In this document: one piece after another, positions 35,209 through 44,545 of the stretch
Position numbering within the stretch: position 1 is the first letter of the stretch
Layout: each line of letters starts with the position of its first letter
Origin: Lachnospiraceae bacterium
GTDB taxonomy: Bacteria; Bacillota; Clostridia; Lachnospirales; Lachnospiraceae
Assembly: GCA_024698885.1 (NCBI GenBank)
Contig: JAILQQ010000130.1
Coordinates: 1 to 63,628, forward strand
Reading direction: 5' to 3'
Length of the DNA stretch: 63,628 bases
The notes under the pieces: generated by a model
The model's database searches: none
Told to the model about the DNA's origin: nothing
Seen by the model: the letters and a program-made list of their open reading frames with translations, nothing else
Made by a program: the position numbers and the translations under genes

Positions 35209-37395
35209 ATGGAACAGCTTAGATGTGTTGTAGAGCGAATTACATATCAGAATGAGCAGAACGGCTATTGTGTGATCAAATGCAGGGCAAAGGGCTTTCA
35301 GGATCTGGTGACGGTGGTAGGCACAATGCCGGATGTCCATGTGGGAAGCGTCTTATCTCTTGGCGGATCATGGAAGATGGACGCAAAGTACGGGAGGCAG
35401 TTTTCCATGGAAACCTTTGAGGAAACGCTTCCGGCTACGGTTTACGGCATCGAGAAATACCTGGGAAGCGGCCTGATCAAGGGGATCGGACCGAAGTATG
35501 CCAAAAAGATCGTAGGACAGTTCGGAAAGGATACGTTAGAGATCATAGAAACGTCGCCGGATGAGCTCCTAACGGTGCCGGGGATCGGAAAAGGCCGGGT
35601 GGAAAGCATCAAAAAGAGCTGGACGGAGCAGAAGGAGATCAAGAATATCATGCTCTTTTTACAGAGCCATGATGTTACCACGAGCCACGCAACAAAGATC
35701 TATAAGACTTATGGGAATGAAAGCATTAAGGTAGTTGAAGAAAATCCTTATCGTCTGGCAGATGACGTCTGGGGCATAGGCTTTCGGACGGCAGATACAA
35801 TCGCCGAAAAAATGGGCTTCGGGCATGAGCGGTATGTAAGGCTCAGAAGCGGGATCATGTATACCCTGAATAGGCTGGCGGATGAAGGACACTGCTATGC
35901 GACAAGGGACATGCTGCTGAATACAGGGGCAGAGCTCCTTTCCGTTGAGGATAATCTGCTGTCCATGACGCTTGATGAAATGATACGGCAGAAGGATGTG
36001 ATCATCGAGGAGCTTCTCCCCGATGCGGAGACGGACAGGGAGCCCGGCCTTGCGATCTACCTTCCGCCGTTTTTCTTTTCCGAGCGCGGGACGGCCAAAA
36101 AGCTGCAGACCATCCTGACAAATAAAGAGGGTATCCGGATAGATCCCAAGGGACTGGCGGAACGGGTAAGCCGCAAAACCGGCATGACGTATGATGACGT
36201 TCAGATACAGGCCATTCTTTCCGCTGTGCAGAGCAAGGTCATGATCCTGACAGGCGGCCCGGGGACGGGAAAGACCACGACTACCCTGGGAATCATCACG
36301 GCCTTTAAAGAATCCGGCGCGAGGATCCTGCTTGCGGCACCCACCGGCCGGGCGGCGAAGCGCCTTTCGGAAGTAACCGGGATGGAAGCAAAAACCATAC
36401 ACCGTCTGCTCGAAACAAAACCGCCGGAGGGATACCAGAGAAATGAGGAGAATCCTTTGGAGGGAGATGTCCTGATCGTGGACGAATGTTCCATGATCGA
36501 TATCATGCTTGCGTATAACCTGCTGAAGGCGATCCCTGACTCCATGACGCTGATCCTTGTGGGCGATATCGACCAGCTGCCGAGCGTGGGGGCGGGAAAT
36601 GTGCTCAGGGATCTGATCGATTCCGGCTGTTTTCCCGTGGTAAGGCTTTCGAAAATATTCCGGCAGGCACAGACAAGCCGGATCATCACGAATGCCCACA
36701 GGATCAATGCCGGCAAGCTGCCGGATATCTCAGGCGGGCGCAACAGCGACTTTTTCTTCATGGAAGAGGAGGAGCCGGAGAAGGCTGTGGAAACGATCGT
36801 ATCCCTGGTAAGGAAAAAGCTTCCCGATTATTATCACGTGCCATCTTCGGATATTCAGGTATTGACGCCGATGCAGCGGAGCGTGATCGGCGCCTCGAAC
36901 CTGAATCAGGCACTGCAGGCGGCCCTGAATCCTTCCGGGAATTTCCTGAGAAGAGGCGGCATCTGTTACAGAAAAGGCGATAAGGTGATGCAGATACGCA
37001 ACAATTATGACAAGGATGTTTATAACGGGGACATCGGGGTCATTTCGTCCGTGGATACGGAAGACCGGTCCCTGGCGGTCATTTTTGATGACAGGCAGGT
37101 CAAATATGACGCGACGGAGCTTGACGAGCTGGTGCTTGCCTACGCGTCCACGATTCATAAGTCCCAGGGTTCGGAATATCCGATCGTGGTCATGCCGGTC
37201 ATGATGAGCCATTATATGATGCTTCAGCGGAACCTGATTTATACCGGCATTACGAGAGCAAAAAAGATCCTGGTCCTGGTCGGGACAAAGAAAGCGCTGG
37301 CCTATTCCGTCAGCCATGTGACGGTAGACAAGAGAAACACTCTGTTAAAGTACAGGCTGAGGGAGATTCTTGCACCTTGGAGTGATAATCAATGA
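35209..37395 (+). CDS. recD2: RecD2-type ATP-dependent DNA helicase
   Basis: A 728-residue SF1B helicase of the RecBC-independent RecD2 class. An N-terminal OB-like region and helix-hairpin-helix motifs ('GIGPKYAKKIV', 'VPGIGKGRVESI', 'VWGIGFRTADTI') precede the motor. Walker A is 'LTGGPGTGKTTTT' (Lys355), motif II is 'VLIVDECSM', with 'VGDIDQLPSVGAGNVLRDL' and motif VI 'YTGITRAKKI' near the end. It unwinds 5' to 3' and acts in repair and replication fork maintenance. The stop overlaps the asparaginase start by 4 bases. Confidence 0.95.
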   Translation: MEQLRCVVERITYQNEQNGYCVIKCRAKGFQDLVTVVGTMPDVHVGSVLSLGGSWKMDAKYGRQFSMETFEETLPATVYGIEKYLGSGLIKGIGPKYAKKIVGQFGKDTLEIIETSPDELLTVPGIGKGRVESIKKSWTEQKEIKNIMLFLQSHDVTTSHATKIYKTYGNESIKVVEENPYRLADDVWGIGFRTADTIAEKMGFGHERYVRLRSGIMYTLNRLADEGHCYATRDMLLNTGAELLSVEDNLLSMTLDEMIRQKDVIIEELLPDAETDREPGLAIYLPPFFFSERGTAKKLQTILTNKEGIRIDPKGLAERVSRKTGMTYDDVQIQAILSAVQSKVMILTGGPGTGKTTTTLGIITAFKESGARILLAAPTGRAAKRLSEVTGMEAKTIHRLLETKPPEGYQRNEENPLEGDVLIVDECSMIDIMLAYNLLKAIPDSMTLILVGDIDQLPSVGAGNVLRDLIDSGCFPVVRLSKIFRQAQTSRIITNAHRINAGKLPDISGGRNSDFFFMEEEEPEKAVETIVSLVRKKLPDYYHVPSSDIQVLTPMQRSVIGASNLNQALQAALNPSGNFLRRGGICYRKGDKVMQIRNNYDKDVYNGDIGVISSVDTEDRSLAVIFDDRQVKYDATELDELVLAYASTIHKSQGSEYPIVVMPVMMSHYMMLQRNLIYTGITRAKKILVLVGTKKALAYSVSHVTVDKRNTLLKYRLREILAPWSDNQ

Positions 37396-38405
37396 TGAAA
37401 AGAATACTATTGATCGCAACAGGTGGGACGATAGCCTCACGTTATACAGAAAATGGCTTGTCGCCACAGATCTCCGGCGAGGAGCTGTTATCTTTCGTGC
37501 CGGAAGCAAAGGAATTCTGCAGGACAGATGTCATCTCGCCCTTCAGCCTGGACAGCACCAACGTCAGAAGGGAGCAATGGCTTGATCTTGAGAAAGTCGT
37601 TGAAGATAATTATGACAGCTATGATGGTTTCGTTATCTGCCATGGGACGGATACAATGGCCTATACGGCAGCCGCCCTTTCGTATCTGATCCAGAACAGC
37701 CGAAAGCCGATCATCCTTACCGGGGCACAGAGGCCTATAGACCTTCCCGTTACGGATGCAAGGACAAATCTTCTGGACAGCCTGCGCTTTGCGGCACACG
37801 AACGGGCTCATGGTGTGTGCATTGTTTTCAACGGGCAGGTTATCGCCGGGACAAGGGCAAAAAAGGAAAGGACGCAGAGCTATAACGCTTTTTCAAGCAT
37901 CAACTATCCTCCGATCGCTGTCATACAGGAGAAGCGTATCATTTTCTACATTGACGATATCGATCAGGTGAAGGATGAGATTGTTTTCTATCATGATCTG
38001 AACCAGAAGGTCTTTCTCTATAAGCTTATCCCGGGAAGTGACGGGAAGGTGCTGAAACTGCTGCTGCCGGATTATGACGCACTGATCATTGAATCCTTCG
38101 GCGTCGGGGGGATACCCGCCTATGAAGAAAATGGCATTGCCGAGGCTCTCAAAGAGTGGAAGGAAGCCGGGAAGATGGTGGTCATGGCAACGCAGGTTAC
38201 GAATGAGGGAAGTGATATGAGCGTGTATCAGGTAGGGCAGACAATAAAGGATGACTTTGATCTGCCGGAATCGTTTGACATGACTCTGGAGTCAACCGTT
38301 ACCAAGGTCATGTGGATCCTGTCGGAAAGCAGGGATCCGCAGGAACTTAAACGCCTGTTCTATAAGACGATCAATCACGATATCCTCTTTAATAATAACT
38401 TGTGA
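37392..38405 (+). CDS. ansA: Type I L-asparaginase
   Basis: A 337-residue cytosolic-type asparaginase (no signal peptide). It hydrolyses asparagine to aspartate and ammonia. Signatures: 'ATGGTIAS' with the first nucleophile Thr, 'HGTDTMAYTAAAL' with the second catalytic Thr-Asp pair, and the later Lys in 'RAKKERTQSYNAF'. It overlaps recD2 by 4 bases (ATGA), so it is translationally coupled to a DNA helicase without obvious functional link. Confidence 0.94.
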   Translation: MMKRILLIATGGTIASRYTENGLSPQISGEELLSFVPEAKEFCRTDVISPFSLDSTNVRREQWLDLEKVVEDNYDSYDGFVICHGTDTMAYTAAALSYLIQNSRKPIILTGAQRPIDLPVTDARTNLLDSLRFAAHERAHGVCIVFNGQVIAGTRAKKERTQSYNAFSSINYPPIAVIQEKRIIFYIDDIDQVKDEIVFYHDLNQKVFLYKLIPGSDGKVLKLLLPDYDALIIESFGVGGIPAYEENGIAEALKEWKEAGKMVVMATQVTNEGSDMSVYQVGQTIKDDFDLPESFDMTLESTVTKVMWILSESRDPQELKRLFYKTINHDILFNNNL

Positions 38406-38433
38406 ATCTAAAAAACAAACAGGAGTTACGGAT

Positions 38434-39057
38434 ATGCAAACAGCAGGCATGAGGAATCATTTTGACACCCGAAGACCGGTATACATCGTTAAGCCCCTGA
38501 TATCAGGGCTGGTATTCATATTATTTGCACTCCTTCTGTCCGGATGCGCGTCGAAGGATAAAGAGGAAGGGCCGGCCCATGAGGACGTGTCTGCCGAAGC
38601 AACTATGGAGGTTAGCTCAGAGAGCCTGATATCCGGGCGATGGAGCGATACAATATCGAATCTTCCTGACGGTGAGAACCTTTCTCCGCAGATCAGCTTC
38701 AGCCCGGTACCGGACGCGGAAAGCTACTGTATTTACATGCTCGATGAGAGCGCAGGACAGTGGGAGCACTGGATATCCTATCATCTTACGGAGACCGAGT
38801 ACGCCGAGGGCGAGGAAACTGATACGGACACGTATTCCTATATTGGGCCTTATCCGCCCAAGGGGAGTGGAGAGCATATTTATACAGTATATGTTTTTGC
38901 TTTGAAGGCTGATCCGGACGGCGGATATCCGAGCGAGTTTGACGCTCCGTTTATCACTGCAGATGAACTGCGTGAAAAGCATCTGGATATATCCTGTGGG
39001 AAACCGGGCAATGTTCTGGGATATGGAACTGTGTCCGGAACGTTCAGTAATGATTGA
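38434..39057 (+). CDS. PEBP (YbhB/YbcL)-family lipoprotein
   Basis: A 207-residue exported lipoprotein (lipobox LSGC, Cys38). The mature domain resembles phosphatidylethanolamine-binding proteins of the YbhB/YbcL type: 'NLSPQISFSPVPDAESYCIYMLD', 'WEHWISYHL', and 'YIGPYPPKGSGEHIYTVYVFAL' (the ligand pocket PP(K)G-H motif). Function in bacteria is unclear. AGGAG precedes the start; it sits 28 bases after the asparaginase. Confidence 0.85.
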   Translation: MQTAGMRNHFDTRRPVYIVKPLISGLVFILFALLLSGCASKDKEEGPAHEDVSAEATMEVSSESLISGRWSDTISNLPDGENLSPQISFSPVPDAESYCIYMLDESAGQWEHWISYHLTETEYAEGEETDTDTYSYIGPYPPKGSGEHIYTVYVFALKADPDGGYPSEFDAPFITADELREKHLDISCGKPGNVLGYGTVSGTFSND

Positions 39058-39174
39058 GAAGGAGATATTTCAAGAGTATTCAGAACATCCTCCAGCGTAC
39101 ATTTCATATCCTTTCAGTTTTATAAGAGAGAATATACCGGACGTGCATGAAAAAAGACCGAATACGCAAAACGC

Positions 39175-39262
39175 CTGCCGCTCCTTTCGATCATCGCGTA
39201 TAATATGTCAAAGAACAAAAACACAGCTCCGGAAAGAAAGCGGAGATTAAAGAATGGAGGAA
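39175..39262 (+). promoter_or_regulatory. Promoter and leader of the double-glycine peptide gene
   Basis: TATAAT at 39199-39204 with a weak CTGCCG 18 bases upstream. From 39209 the leader repeats the blocks CAAAGAACA, GCTCCGGAA and AGCGGAGATT seen at 31329-31379, then ends in TGGAGG. Confidence 0.5.
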
Positions 39263-39268
39263 AAAACG

Positions 39269-39574
39269 ATGGCGAAGATATTAACCAAAATGGAAGCTGA
39301 AGAAATGGCAAAAAAGCTAAACGCATCTATTTCCGATGAAGAAATGGCAATGGCAACCGGAGGGACAGGTGGTGATAATCCTGCTTCCAGATTTCAGGTC
39401 GGAGATCATGTTCGACTTGTGGAAGGCGGAGAGGACTATGAGGATGTAGTCATCATAGAGATTTGGGGTTATTGGCCGGAAACAGGATGGTATTATCTCA
39501 TAAAGGTTCTTGTGCCTGACGTGGGATGGCTTGAGGTCGGTGCAGTTAACGAGAGCGATATCATCCCGGCATAA
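39269..39574 (+). CDS. Peptide with double-glycine (bacteriocin-type) leader
   Basis: 101 residues. The leader ends 'ISDEEMAMATGG' at Gly31-Gly32, the pattern cut by C39 peptidase transporters. After it comes 'TGGDNPASRF' and a ~65-residue core with 'VGDHVRLVEGG', 'VVIIEIWGYWPETGWYYLIKV', a beta-rich SH3-like composition. Start is the ATG eight bases after GGAGG; an ATG five codons earlier lacks a site. No processing transporter lies nearby. It could be a bacteriocin, a signal, or a secreted structural peptide. Confidence 0.78.
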   Translation: MAKILTKMEAEEMAKKLNASISDEEMAMATGGTGGDNPASRFQVGDHVRLVEGGEDYEDVVIIEIWGYWPETGWYYLIKVLVPDVGWLEVGAVNESDIIPA

Positions 39575-39667
39575 GGAAGACAACATTAACTGGAATGGAG
39601 AAATGTTTCGCGCCGGGAAACAAGGTATATCCCATAAAAACAGATCTTGATGTGATGGGATCATAAA

Positions 39668-39701
39668 AGCCGCTTGAGCATTGCTTGGCGGCTCATTTTT
39701 T
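39668..39701 (+). terminator. Rho-independent terminator
   Basis: AGCCGC (39668-39673) pairs with GCGGCT (39688-39693), followed by CA and six T. It ends the peptide transcript before the epimerase gene. Confidence 0.75.
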
Positions 39702-39763
39702 GTTTAAGGTTTGATCACGGATATGGTAAAATAAAAGGAGTCTATGATAAGGAGATAAGTCAA

Positions 39764-40654
39764 ATGAAATACGGAATATATTTTGCATACTGGGAAAAAG
39801 AATGGGGCTGCGACCAGAAAGCCTACATAAGGAAAGTGAAGGAGCTTGGCTTTGATATCCTGGAAATATCCTGTGCCATGCTTAAGGATATTTCGGATGC
39901 AGAGATCGCGGAAATGCGGAAACTGACTGAGGATGCCGGCATTATCCTGACCGCGGGCTATGGCCCTGCCGCCTCCGAAAATATCGCAAGTGCCGACCCT
40001 GCTGTGCGTGCACATGCGCTGGAGTTTTATACAGATATACTGAAAAAGCTGGAAAAACTGGATATCCATACGATAGGCGGCGGAATCTATTCCTACTGGC
40101 CTGTGGATTATACAAAACCGATCGATAAGGAAGGCGACTGGGCACGCAGCGTATCCGGCGTGCGGGAGGTCGGCAGGATTGCCGCGGAATGCGGGGTGGA
40201 TTACTGCCTTGAAGTGCTGAACCGGTTTGAGGGCTATATCCTGAATACCTGCGAGGAGTGCAGGCGCTTTGTGGAAGAGGTGGATGTGCCTGCTGTCAAG
40301 ATCATGCTGGATACTTTCCATATGAATATTGAAGAGGATGATATGCTCTCGGCGATCCGGCTTGCGGGGAAACAGCTTGGGCATTTTCACGTAGGGGAGA
40401 ACAATCGCCGCCTGCCGGGAAAGGGCGGCCTTGACTGGTACGGGATCGGAAAAGCCCTGCGGGATATCGGATATCAGGGGAATGTGGTCATGGAGCCCTT
40501 TGTGCAGCAGGGCGGAGGCGTCGGAAGCGATATCAAGATCTGGCGCGACCTCAGCCATAATGCTTCGCAGGAACGCCTCGATGAAGATGCCAGACAGTCT
40601 GTGGAGTATCTCCGCTATGTCTTCAGCGGGCCGTATGGGGATTACAGTGGGTAG
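39764..40654 (+). CDS. D-allulose (D-psicose)/D-tagatose 3-epimerase family
   Basis: A 296-residue TIM-barrel sugar epimerase that inverts C3 of ketohexoses (and sometimes ketopentoses). It closely matches the characterised clostridial D-psicose 3-epimerase pattern: metal ligands Glu150 ('CLEVLNRFE'), Asp183 ('MLDTFHMN'), His209 ('GHFHVGE') and Glu244 ('VVMEPF') fall at the family positions. Start chosen at the ATG behind AAGGAG. The next gene, hflX, begins 16 bases downstream. Confidence 0.93.
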   Translation: MKYGIYFAYWEKEWGCDQKAYIRKVKELGFDILEISCAMLKDISDAEIAEMRKLTEDAGIILTAGYGPAASENIASADPAVRAHALEFYTDILKKLEKLDIHTIGGGIYSYWPVDYTKPIDKEGDWARSVSGVREVGRIAAECGVDYCLEVLNRFEGYILNTCEECRRFVEEVDVPAVKIMLDTFHMNIEEDDMLSAIRLAGKQLGHFHVGENNRRLPGKGGLDWYGIGKALRDIGYQGNVVMEPFVQQGGGVGSDIKIWRDLSHNASQERLDEDARQSVEYLRYVFSGPYGDYSG

Positions 40655-40670
40655 GAAGTGCCAGAAAAAC

Positions 40671-41891
40671 ATGAATGATCCCTTTATTGAAAAATATATA
40701 CTTGTAGCCGTAGCGACCGGAGATTATGAGTCAGCGGAAGCCTCCCTTTCGGAATTGGCAATGTTAGTTGATACCGCAGGCGGAAAGGCGGTCTGTAAGG
40801 TGGTTCAGTCGCTGGATTCGGCCAATAACGCAACCTATGTCGGAAAAGGCAAGGCTGAAGAACTGGTGGGCCTCATGGAAGAATTTGAGGCAGACGGCAT
40901 TGTATGTGATGATGAACTGACGCCGGTTCAGATCCGGAACCTGACTGAGATAACAGACAGTAAGGTCATTGACAGGACGATCCTGATCCTGGATATTTTT
41001 GCCGCGCATTCCCATACAGCAGAGGGAAAGCTGCAGGTGGAGATGGCACAGCTGAAATACAGGGCTTCTCATCTGACCGGAGCGGGGCTTGCCCTGTCAC
41101 GGCTCGGAGGCGGGATCGGAACCAGAGGTCCTGGAGAGAAGAAACTGGAGTCGGATCGCCGGGCTATCCGGAAAAGGATAGCTGTTTTATCCGGGGAGCT
41201 TACGAAGCTTAAAAAGAATCGGGAGACGGCCAGAAAACAGCGCATGCGGAGCGGAATCCCCGTAATTGCCATAACAGGCTATACCAATGCCGGAAAATCA
41301 ACGCTGCTAAACCGTCTGACTGCTTCTGATGTGCTTGAGGAAGATAAGCTTTTCGCCACGCTTGATCCTACGACCAGGAGCTGTATACTGCCGGGGAACA
41401 GGAAAGTATTGTTTACAGACACGGTAGGATTCATTCATAAGCTTCCGCATCATCTGATCGATGCTTTCCGGAGCACTTTAGAGGAAGCCAGGTTTTCGGA
41501 TATGATCCTTCATGTTGTTGACGCGTCGGATCCGGAATATGAGCTTCATATGAAGGTGGTCTATGATACCCTGAAAGAGCTTGATGTTCTTGATAAGCCT
41601 GTGATCACAGTGTTTAATAAAATGGATGCGGTATGCGAAGAGGTATTCCTGCGTGACCAGGCAGCGGATGCAGTCGTAAAGATATCTGCAAAGACCGGTG
41701 AAAACATGGAAGAGTTGCTTAAGAATATCCGGGACATTCTTATGGACGGCCAGATTTATATTAACAGGGTTATCAATTATTCAGAAGCCGGAATGATCGA
41801 GCGGATCAGAAATGCCGGACAGCTTTTGAAAGAAGAATATCTGCCGGAAGGAATCCGGGTGGAAGCGTATGTTCCGGCAGAGTTGGCCTGA
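40671..41891 (+). CDS. hflX: GTPase HflX
   Basis: A 406-residue ribosome-associated GTPase. The N-terminal HflX domain has 'YVGKGKAEEL', 'DRTILILDIFAAHSHTAEGKLQVEMAQLKY' and the glycine-rich 'LGGGIGTRGPGEKKLE'. The G domain has G1 'GYTNAGKST' (203-211), G3 'DTVG' and G4 'NKMD'. HflX rescues stalled ribosomes under stress. The start is uncertain: no strong ribosome site is near, and an ATG at 40635 inside the epimerase gene is an alternative. Confidence 0.95.
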   Translation: MNDPFIEKYILVAVATGDYESAEASLSELAMLVDTAGGKAVCKVVQSLDSANNATYVGKGKAEELVGLMEEFEADGIVCDDELTPVQIRNLTEITDSKVIDRTILILDIFAAHSHTAEGKLQVEMAQLKYRASHLTGAGLALSRLGGGIGTRGPGEKKLESDRRAIRKRIAVLSGELTKLKKNRETARKQRMRSGIPVIAITGYTNAGKSTLLNRLTASDVLEEDKLFATLDPTTRSCILPGNRKVLFTDTVGFIHKLPHHLIDAFRSTLEEARFSDMILHVVDASDPEYELHMKVVYDTLKELDVLDKPVITVFNKMDAVCEEVFLRDQAADAVVKISAKTGENMEELLKNIRDILMDGQIYINRVINYSEAGMIERIRNAGQLLKEEYLPEGIRVEAYVPAELA

Positions 41892-42052
41892 ATAACGACA
41901 GTGAAAAAGTGTATTTGACGGATTTTGCTGAAAACAACAGGGGATGGAAAAATGATTACAAAGCATAGCGAGTATGGTATCATGTATTAGTAGCGCTGAC
42001 GGAAATCTGGCTATTATATGTTCCTATCGAAATTAGAAAGGGGAAATCAGAA

Positions 42053-42361
42053 ATGGAAAAGGAAATAGAACAGATTAAGGACAGATTTGTCAGCGAGCTA
42101 TCGCCGCTTAAAATATATCTGTTTGGATCATATGCTAATGGAACAGCAAACGAAGACAGTGATTTTGACTTTTACATTGTTGTAAAGGACGGTTCAAAAA
42201 GTCTGGTGGATCTTACAGCAGAAGCATATAGGTCAATCAGGTCTGTTAGAAGCAGGGCTGTAGATATCATTGTCGGAACCGAGAGCAGTTTTGAGCACAG
42301 AAAGAACCGGATGGGAATTGAAAATGAGGTGATGAATAAGGGGATATTGATTTATGGCTGA
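42053..42361 (+). CDS. MNT-type nucleotidyltransferase (antitoxin-like)
   Basis: 102 residues. A minimal nucleotidyltransferase: 'LFGSYANGTANEDSDFDF' gives GS (25-26) and the metal-binding Asp37 and Asp39. In MNT/HEPN pairs this protein modifies or neutralises the HEPN partner. Start behind AAAGGGG. It overlaps the next gene by 8 bases, so the two are coupled. Confidence 0.88.
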   Translation: MEKEIEQIKDRFVSELSPLKIYLFGSYANGTANEDSDFDFYIVVKDGSKSLVDLTAEAYRSIRSVRSRAVDIIVGTESSFEHRKNRMGIENEVMNKGILIYG

Positions 42362-42770
42362 CGAATATGTATTGGACGCAAAGGAGTGGCTTTCTTATGC
42401 GGAAGCAGACTTAGGAGTGGCAGAACACTTGTTTAATACTTATCATCCCAAGCCGTTGGAAATAATATGCTTTCATTGCCAGCAAGCGGCTGAGAAAGCA
42501 GTAAAATCTATCATTGTGCTCAAAGGTAGTCAAGGAGGCCTGCCAAAGAAGCATGATTTGTTTTTGCTGCTTAACCAGATCAAAAACTTCCTAAAGATTG
42601 ATGAGAAATATTATGATTACTCGGATATTCTTTCACCATACGGAGTAGCTATGCGATATCCTAATGAGTTGATGCTGGAAGAACACCATGCTGAGAAGGC
42701 TCTTAGAATTGGAAAAGAGTTTGTGGAATGGTCAAAAGATATTATTTTTAATGCTGAAGACAATAATTAA
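42354..42770 (+). CDS. HEPN-domain protein (toxin-like partner of MNT)
   Basis: 138 residues, helical HEPN fold: 'SYAEADLGVAEHLF', 'CFHCQQAAEKAVKSIIVL', 'KKHDLFLLLNQI' and 'AMRYPNE'. HEPN proteins of such pairs are often ribonuclease toxins with an Rx4-6H motif; here that motif is not clean (Arg101 is followed by His at 111-112), so it may instead bind nucleotide only. Starts within the end of the MNT gene. Confidence 0.87.
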   Translation: MADEYVLDAKEWLSYAEADLGVAEHLFNTYHPKPLEIICFHCQQAAEKAVKSIIVLKGSQGGLPKKHDLFLLLNQIKNFLKIDEKYYDYSDILSPYGVAMRYPNELMLEEHHAEKALRIGKEFVEWSKDIIFNAEDNN

Positions 42771-42802
42771 ACAGATAATGATCAGGAATCCGGGAGGAAT
42801 AC

Positions 42803-43156
42803 ATGGATAATAAAAACTATAGGGGAGCAAAGATCCTGACCCTGATCCCGATCGTTGTTTTCGCTCTCACGATCATATGCCTTGGCGCTCTGGCGTTCGA
42901 TTATTTTTCCACAGGCAGCGATGTGACTGCGGTCGCTTTGATCTTCACAGGCACATTGAGTGCGCTCTTTACTACGCTGCCGTGTCTGGTGATGTCTGTT
43001 TTGGGGACGGTGCTCGCGGCAAGAGCCAAAAGAGAGGGCATTGTACAGGCGGGCAGGTTCTTTGTCACGGGAATTATTGAGATCGTTTTCTATGGCGTGG
43101 GGCTGGTCGGTGCGGCCGCTGCCTGTGTCATCACGATCCTTGCCCGGATCCGGTAG
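42803..43156 (+). CDS. Small membrane protein, three transmembrane segments
   Basis: 117 residues with three hydrophobic stretches (~14-34, ~42-70, ~84-112). No family recognised. AGGAGG-like GGGAGGAA precedes the start. Its 3' end overlaps the convergent MATE gene by 26 bases. Confidence 0.75.
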   Translation: MDNKNYRGAKILTLIPIVVFALTIICLGALAFDYFSTGSDVTAVALIFTGTLSALFTTLPCLVMSVLGTVLAARAKREGIVQAGRFFVTGIIEIVFYGVGLVGAAAACVITILARIR

Positions 43157-44534
43157 GGAGGGCGCAGACGGTCAGCTTCCGGTAGGTTCCGATGTACATC
43201 GTAAGGAAGCTCGCCAAGCCTCCAAGGAAATTAGATATGGGTTCGGCCAAAAAGACCCCGAGCACCGAGAGCCCGCCGATATGCGGAAGCAGCAGCGTGA
43301 GCGGCACCACGATGATCACCTTCCGAAAAATGGAAAAGAATATGGACTGCTTCGCCTTTCCCAGGGCGACAAAGCTTGACTGTCCCACAAACTGAAGCGC
43401 CATGAAGATAAAGCCTGAAAAATAGATCATTAACGGAAGCTTTCCCGTGGATATGATCGTTTCCTCTGAGGTAAACATGGTAAGAAAGAAGGTGGGGAAC
43501 AGTATGATCAGAAGCCACATCAGCGCCGTATAGCCTATGCTCACCGCCGCCATGAACCGGATCCCCTGCTTTACCCGCATATTATCTCCGGCACCGAAAT
43601 TGAAGCTGATGACCGGCTGTGAACCGGCAGTCAGTCCGTTTATCGGCAGACTGATCATTTCCCGGACCGAGTTAATGATCGTCATGATCCCTACGTACAG
43701 ATCTCCTCCGTGGAGGGAGAGCGTGGCATTGCAGACAGCCTGAACCGCGCAGTTTGTGGCAGACATGATAAAGCCCGCAAGTCCCAGCGTCATGATTTCC
43801 GGCAAAAGCCTCCATTTTGGGTGCTTCAGATCCCGAAAGCGTATCTTGATCACAGCATTTTTTCCGAAAAGAAACCGCAGCACCAGAACAAACGCAATAC
43901 CCTGGGATATGACGGAAGCAGCAGCCGCCCCCGCAACCTCCATATGGAATCTGAAGATAAACAGAGGGTCCAGGATCAGGTTTATGGCAGCGCCTGTGAT
44001 CATATATACCATGGCCCTGTCCGCGTAGCCCTGAAGATTGATGAAACCGTTCATCCCTGTTCCCATCGTGATAAAGACAGTTCCCAGAAGATAGACCGAA
44101 AGATAATCAGAGGCATAGGCATAGGTGACATCGCTGGCGCCCAGCAGGTAAAGCAAAGGCCTTTTGAACAGATAAAATATGACGCCGCAGCTGATCCCAT
44201 TAATAAGCTGGGAAACAAGCGTCGTCACTTCTATGTCGAGCGCCCGCTTTTCATCCCTCTTGCCTCTTGCGATGGCACATAACGGAGCACCCCCGGTGGC
44301 AAAGAGATTGGTAAAGGCCGCGATCAGGCTTATCACCGGAAAAGAGAGGCCGACTCCCGTAAGAGCCGCCCCTCCTTCCGCCCCGGGCATATGCCCGAGG
44401 TAGATCCGGTCCACAATATTGTAAACAACCTGAATAAGCTGCGCTAAAGTCAGGGGAACCGCCTGGGAAAGGATCAGGCTGCTGACCTTTCCTTCCTTGA
44501 AATTTCCCTTCTCCGTCTTCGTCTTTTTTGCCAT
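43131..44534 (-). CDS. MATE-family efflux transporter
   Basis: A 467-residue membrane protein with ~12 segments. MATE signatures: 'VPLTLAQLIQVVYNIVDRIYLGHM' near the N-terminus, 'INLQGYADRAMVYMITGAAINLILDPLFIF' and 'QPVISFNFGAGD'. It exports cationic compounds using sodium or proton gradients. The start is the ATG nine bases after AGGA, three codons inside a longer frame. It follows the nitroreductase with 11 bases between, so both share a transcript. Confidence 0.92.
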   Translation of the reverse strand: MAKKTKTEKGNFKEGKVSSLILSQAVPLTLAQLIQVVYNIVDRIYLGHMPGAEGGAALTGVGLSFPVISLIAAFTNLFATGGAPLCAIARGKRDEKRALDIEVTTLVSQLINGISCGVIFYLFKRPLLYLLGASDVTYAYASDYLSVYLLGTVFITMGTGMNGFINLQGYADRAMVYMITGAAINLILDPLFIFRFHMEVAGAAAASVISQGIAFVLVLRFLFGKNAVIKIRFRDLKHPKWRLLPEIMTLGLAGFIMSATNCAVQAVCNATLSLHGGDLYVGIMTIINSVREMISLPINGLTAGSQPVISFNFGAGDNMRVKQGIRFMAAVSIGYTALMWLLIILFPTFFLTMFTSEETIISTGKLPLMIYFSGFIFMALQFVGQSSFVALGKAKQSIFFSIFRKVIIVVPLTLLLPHIGGLSVLGVFLAEPISNFLGGLASFLTMYIGTYRKLTVCALPTGSGQGS

Positions 44535-44545
44535 ATGAAGCAATC

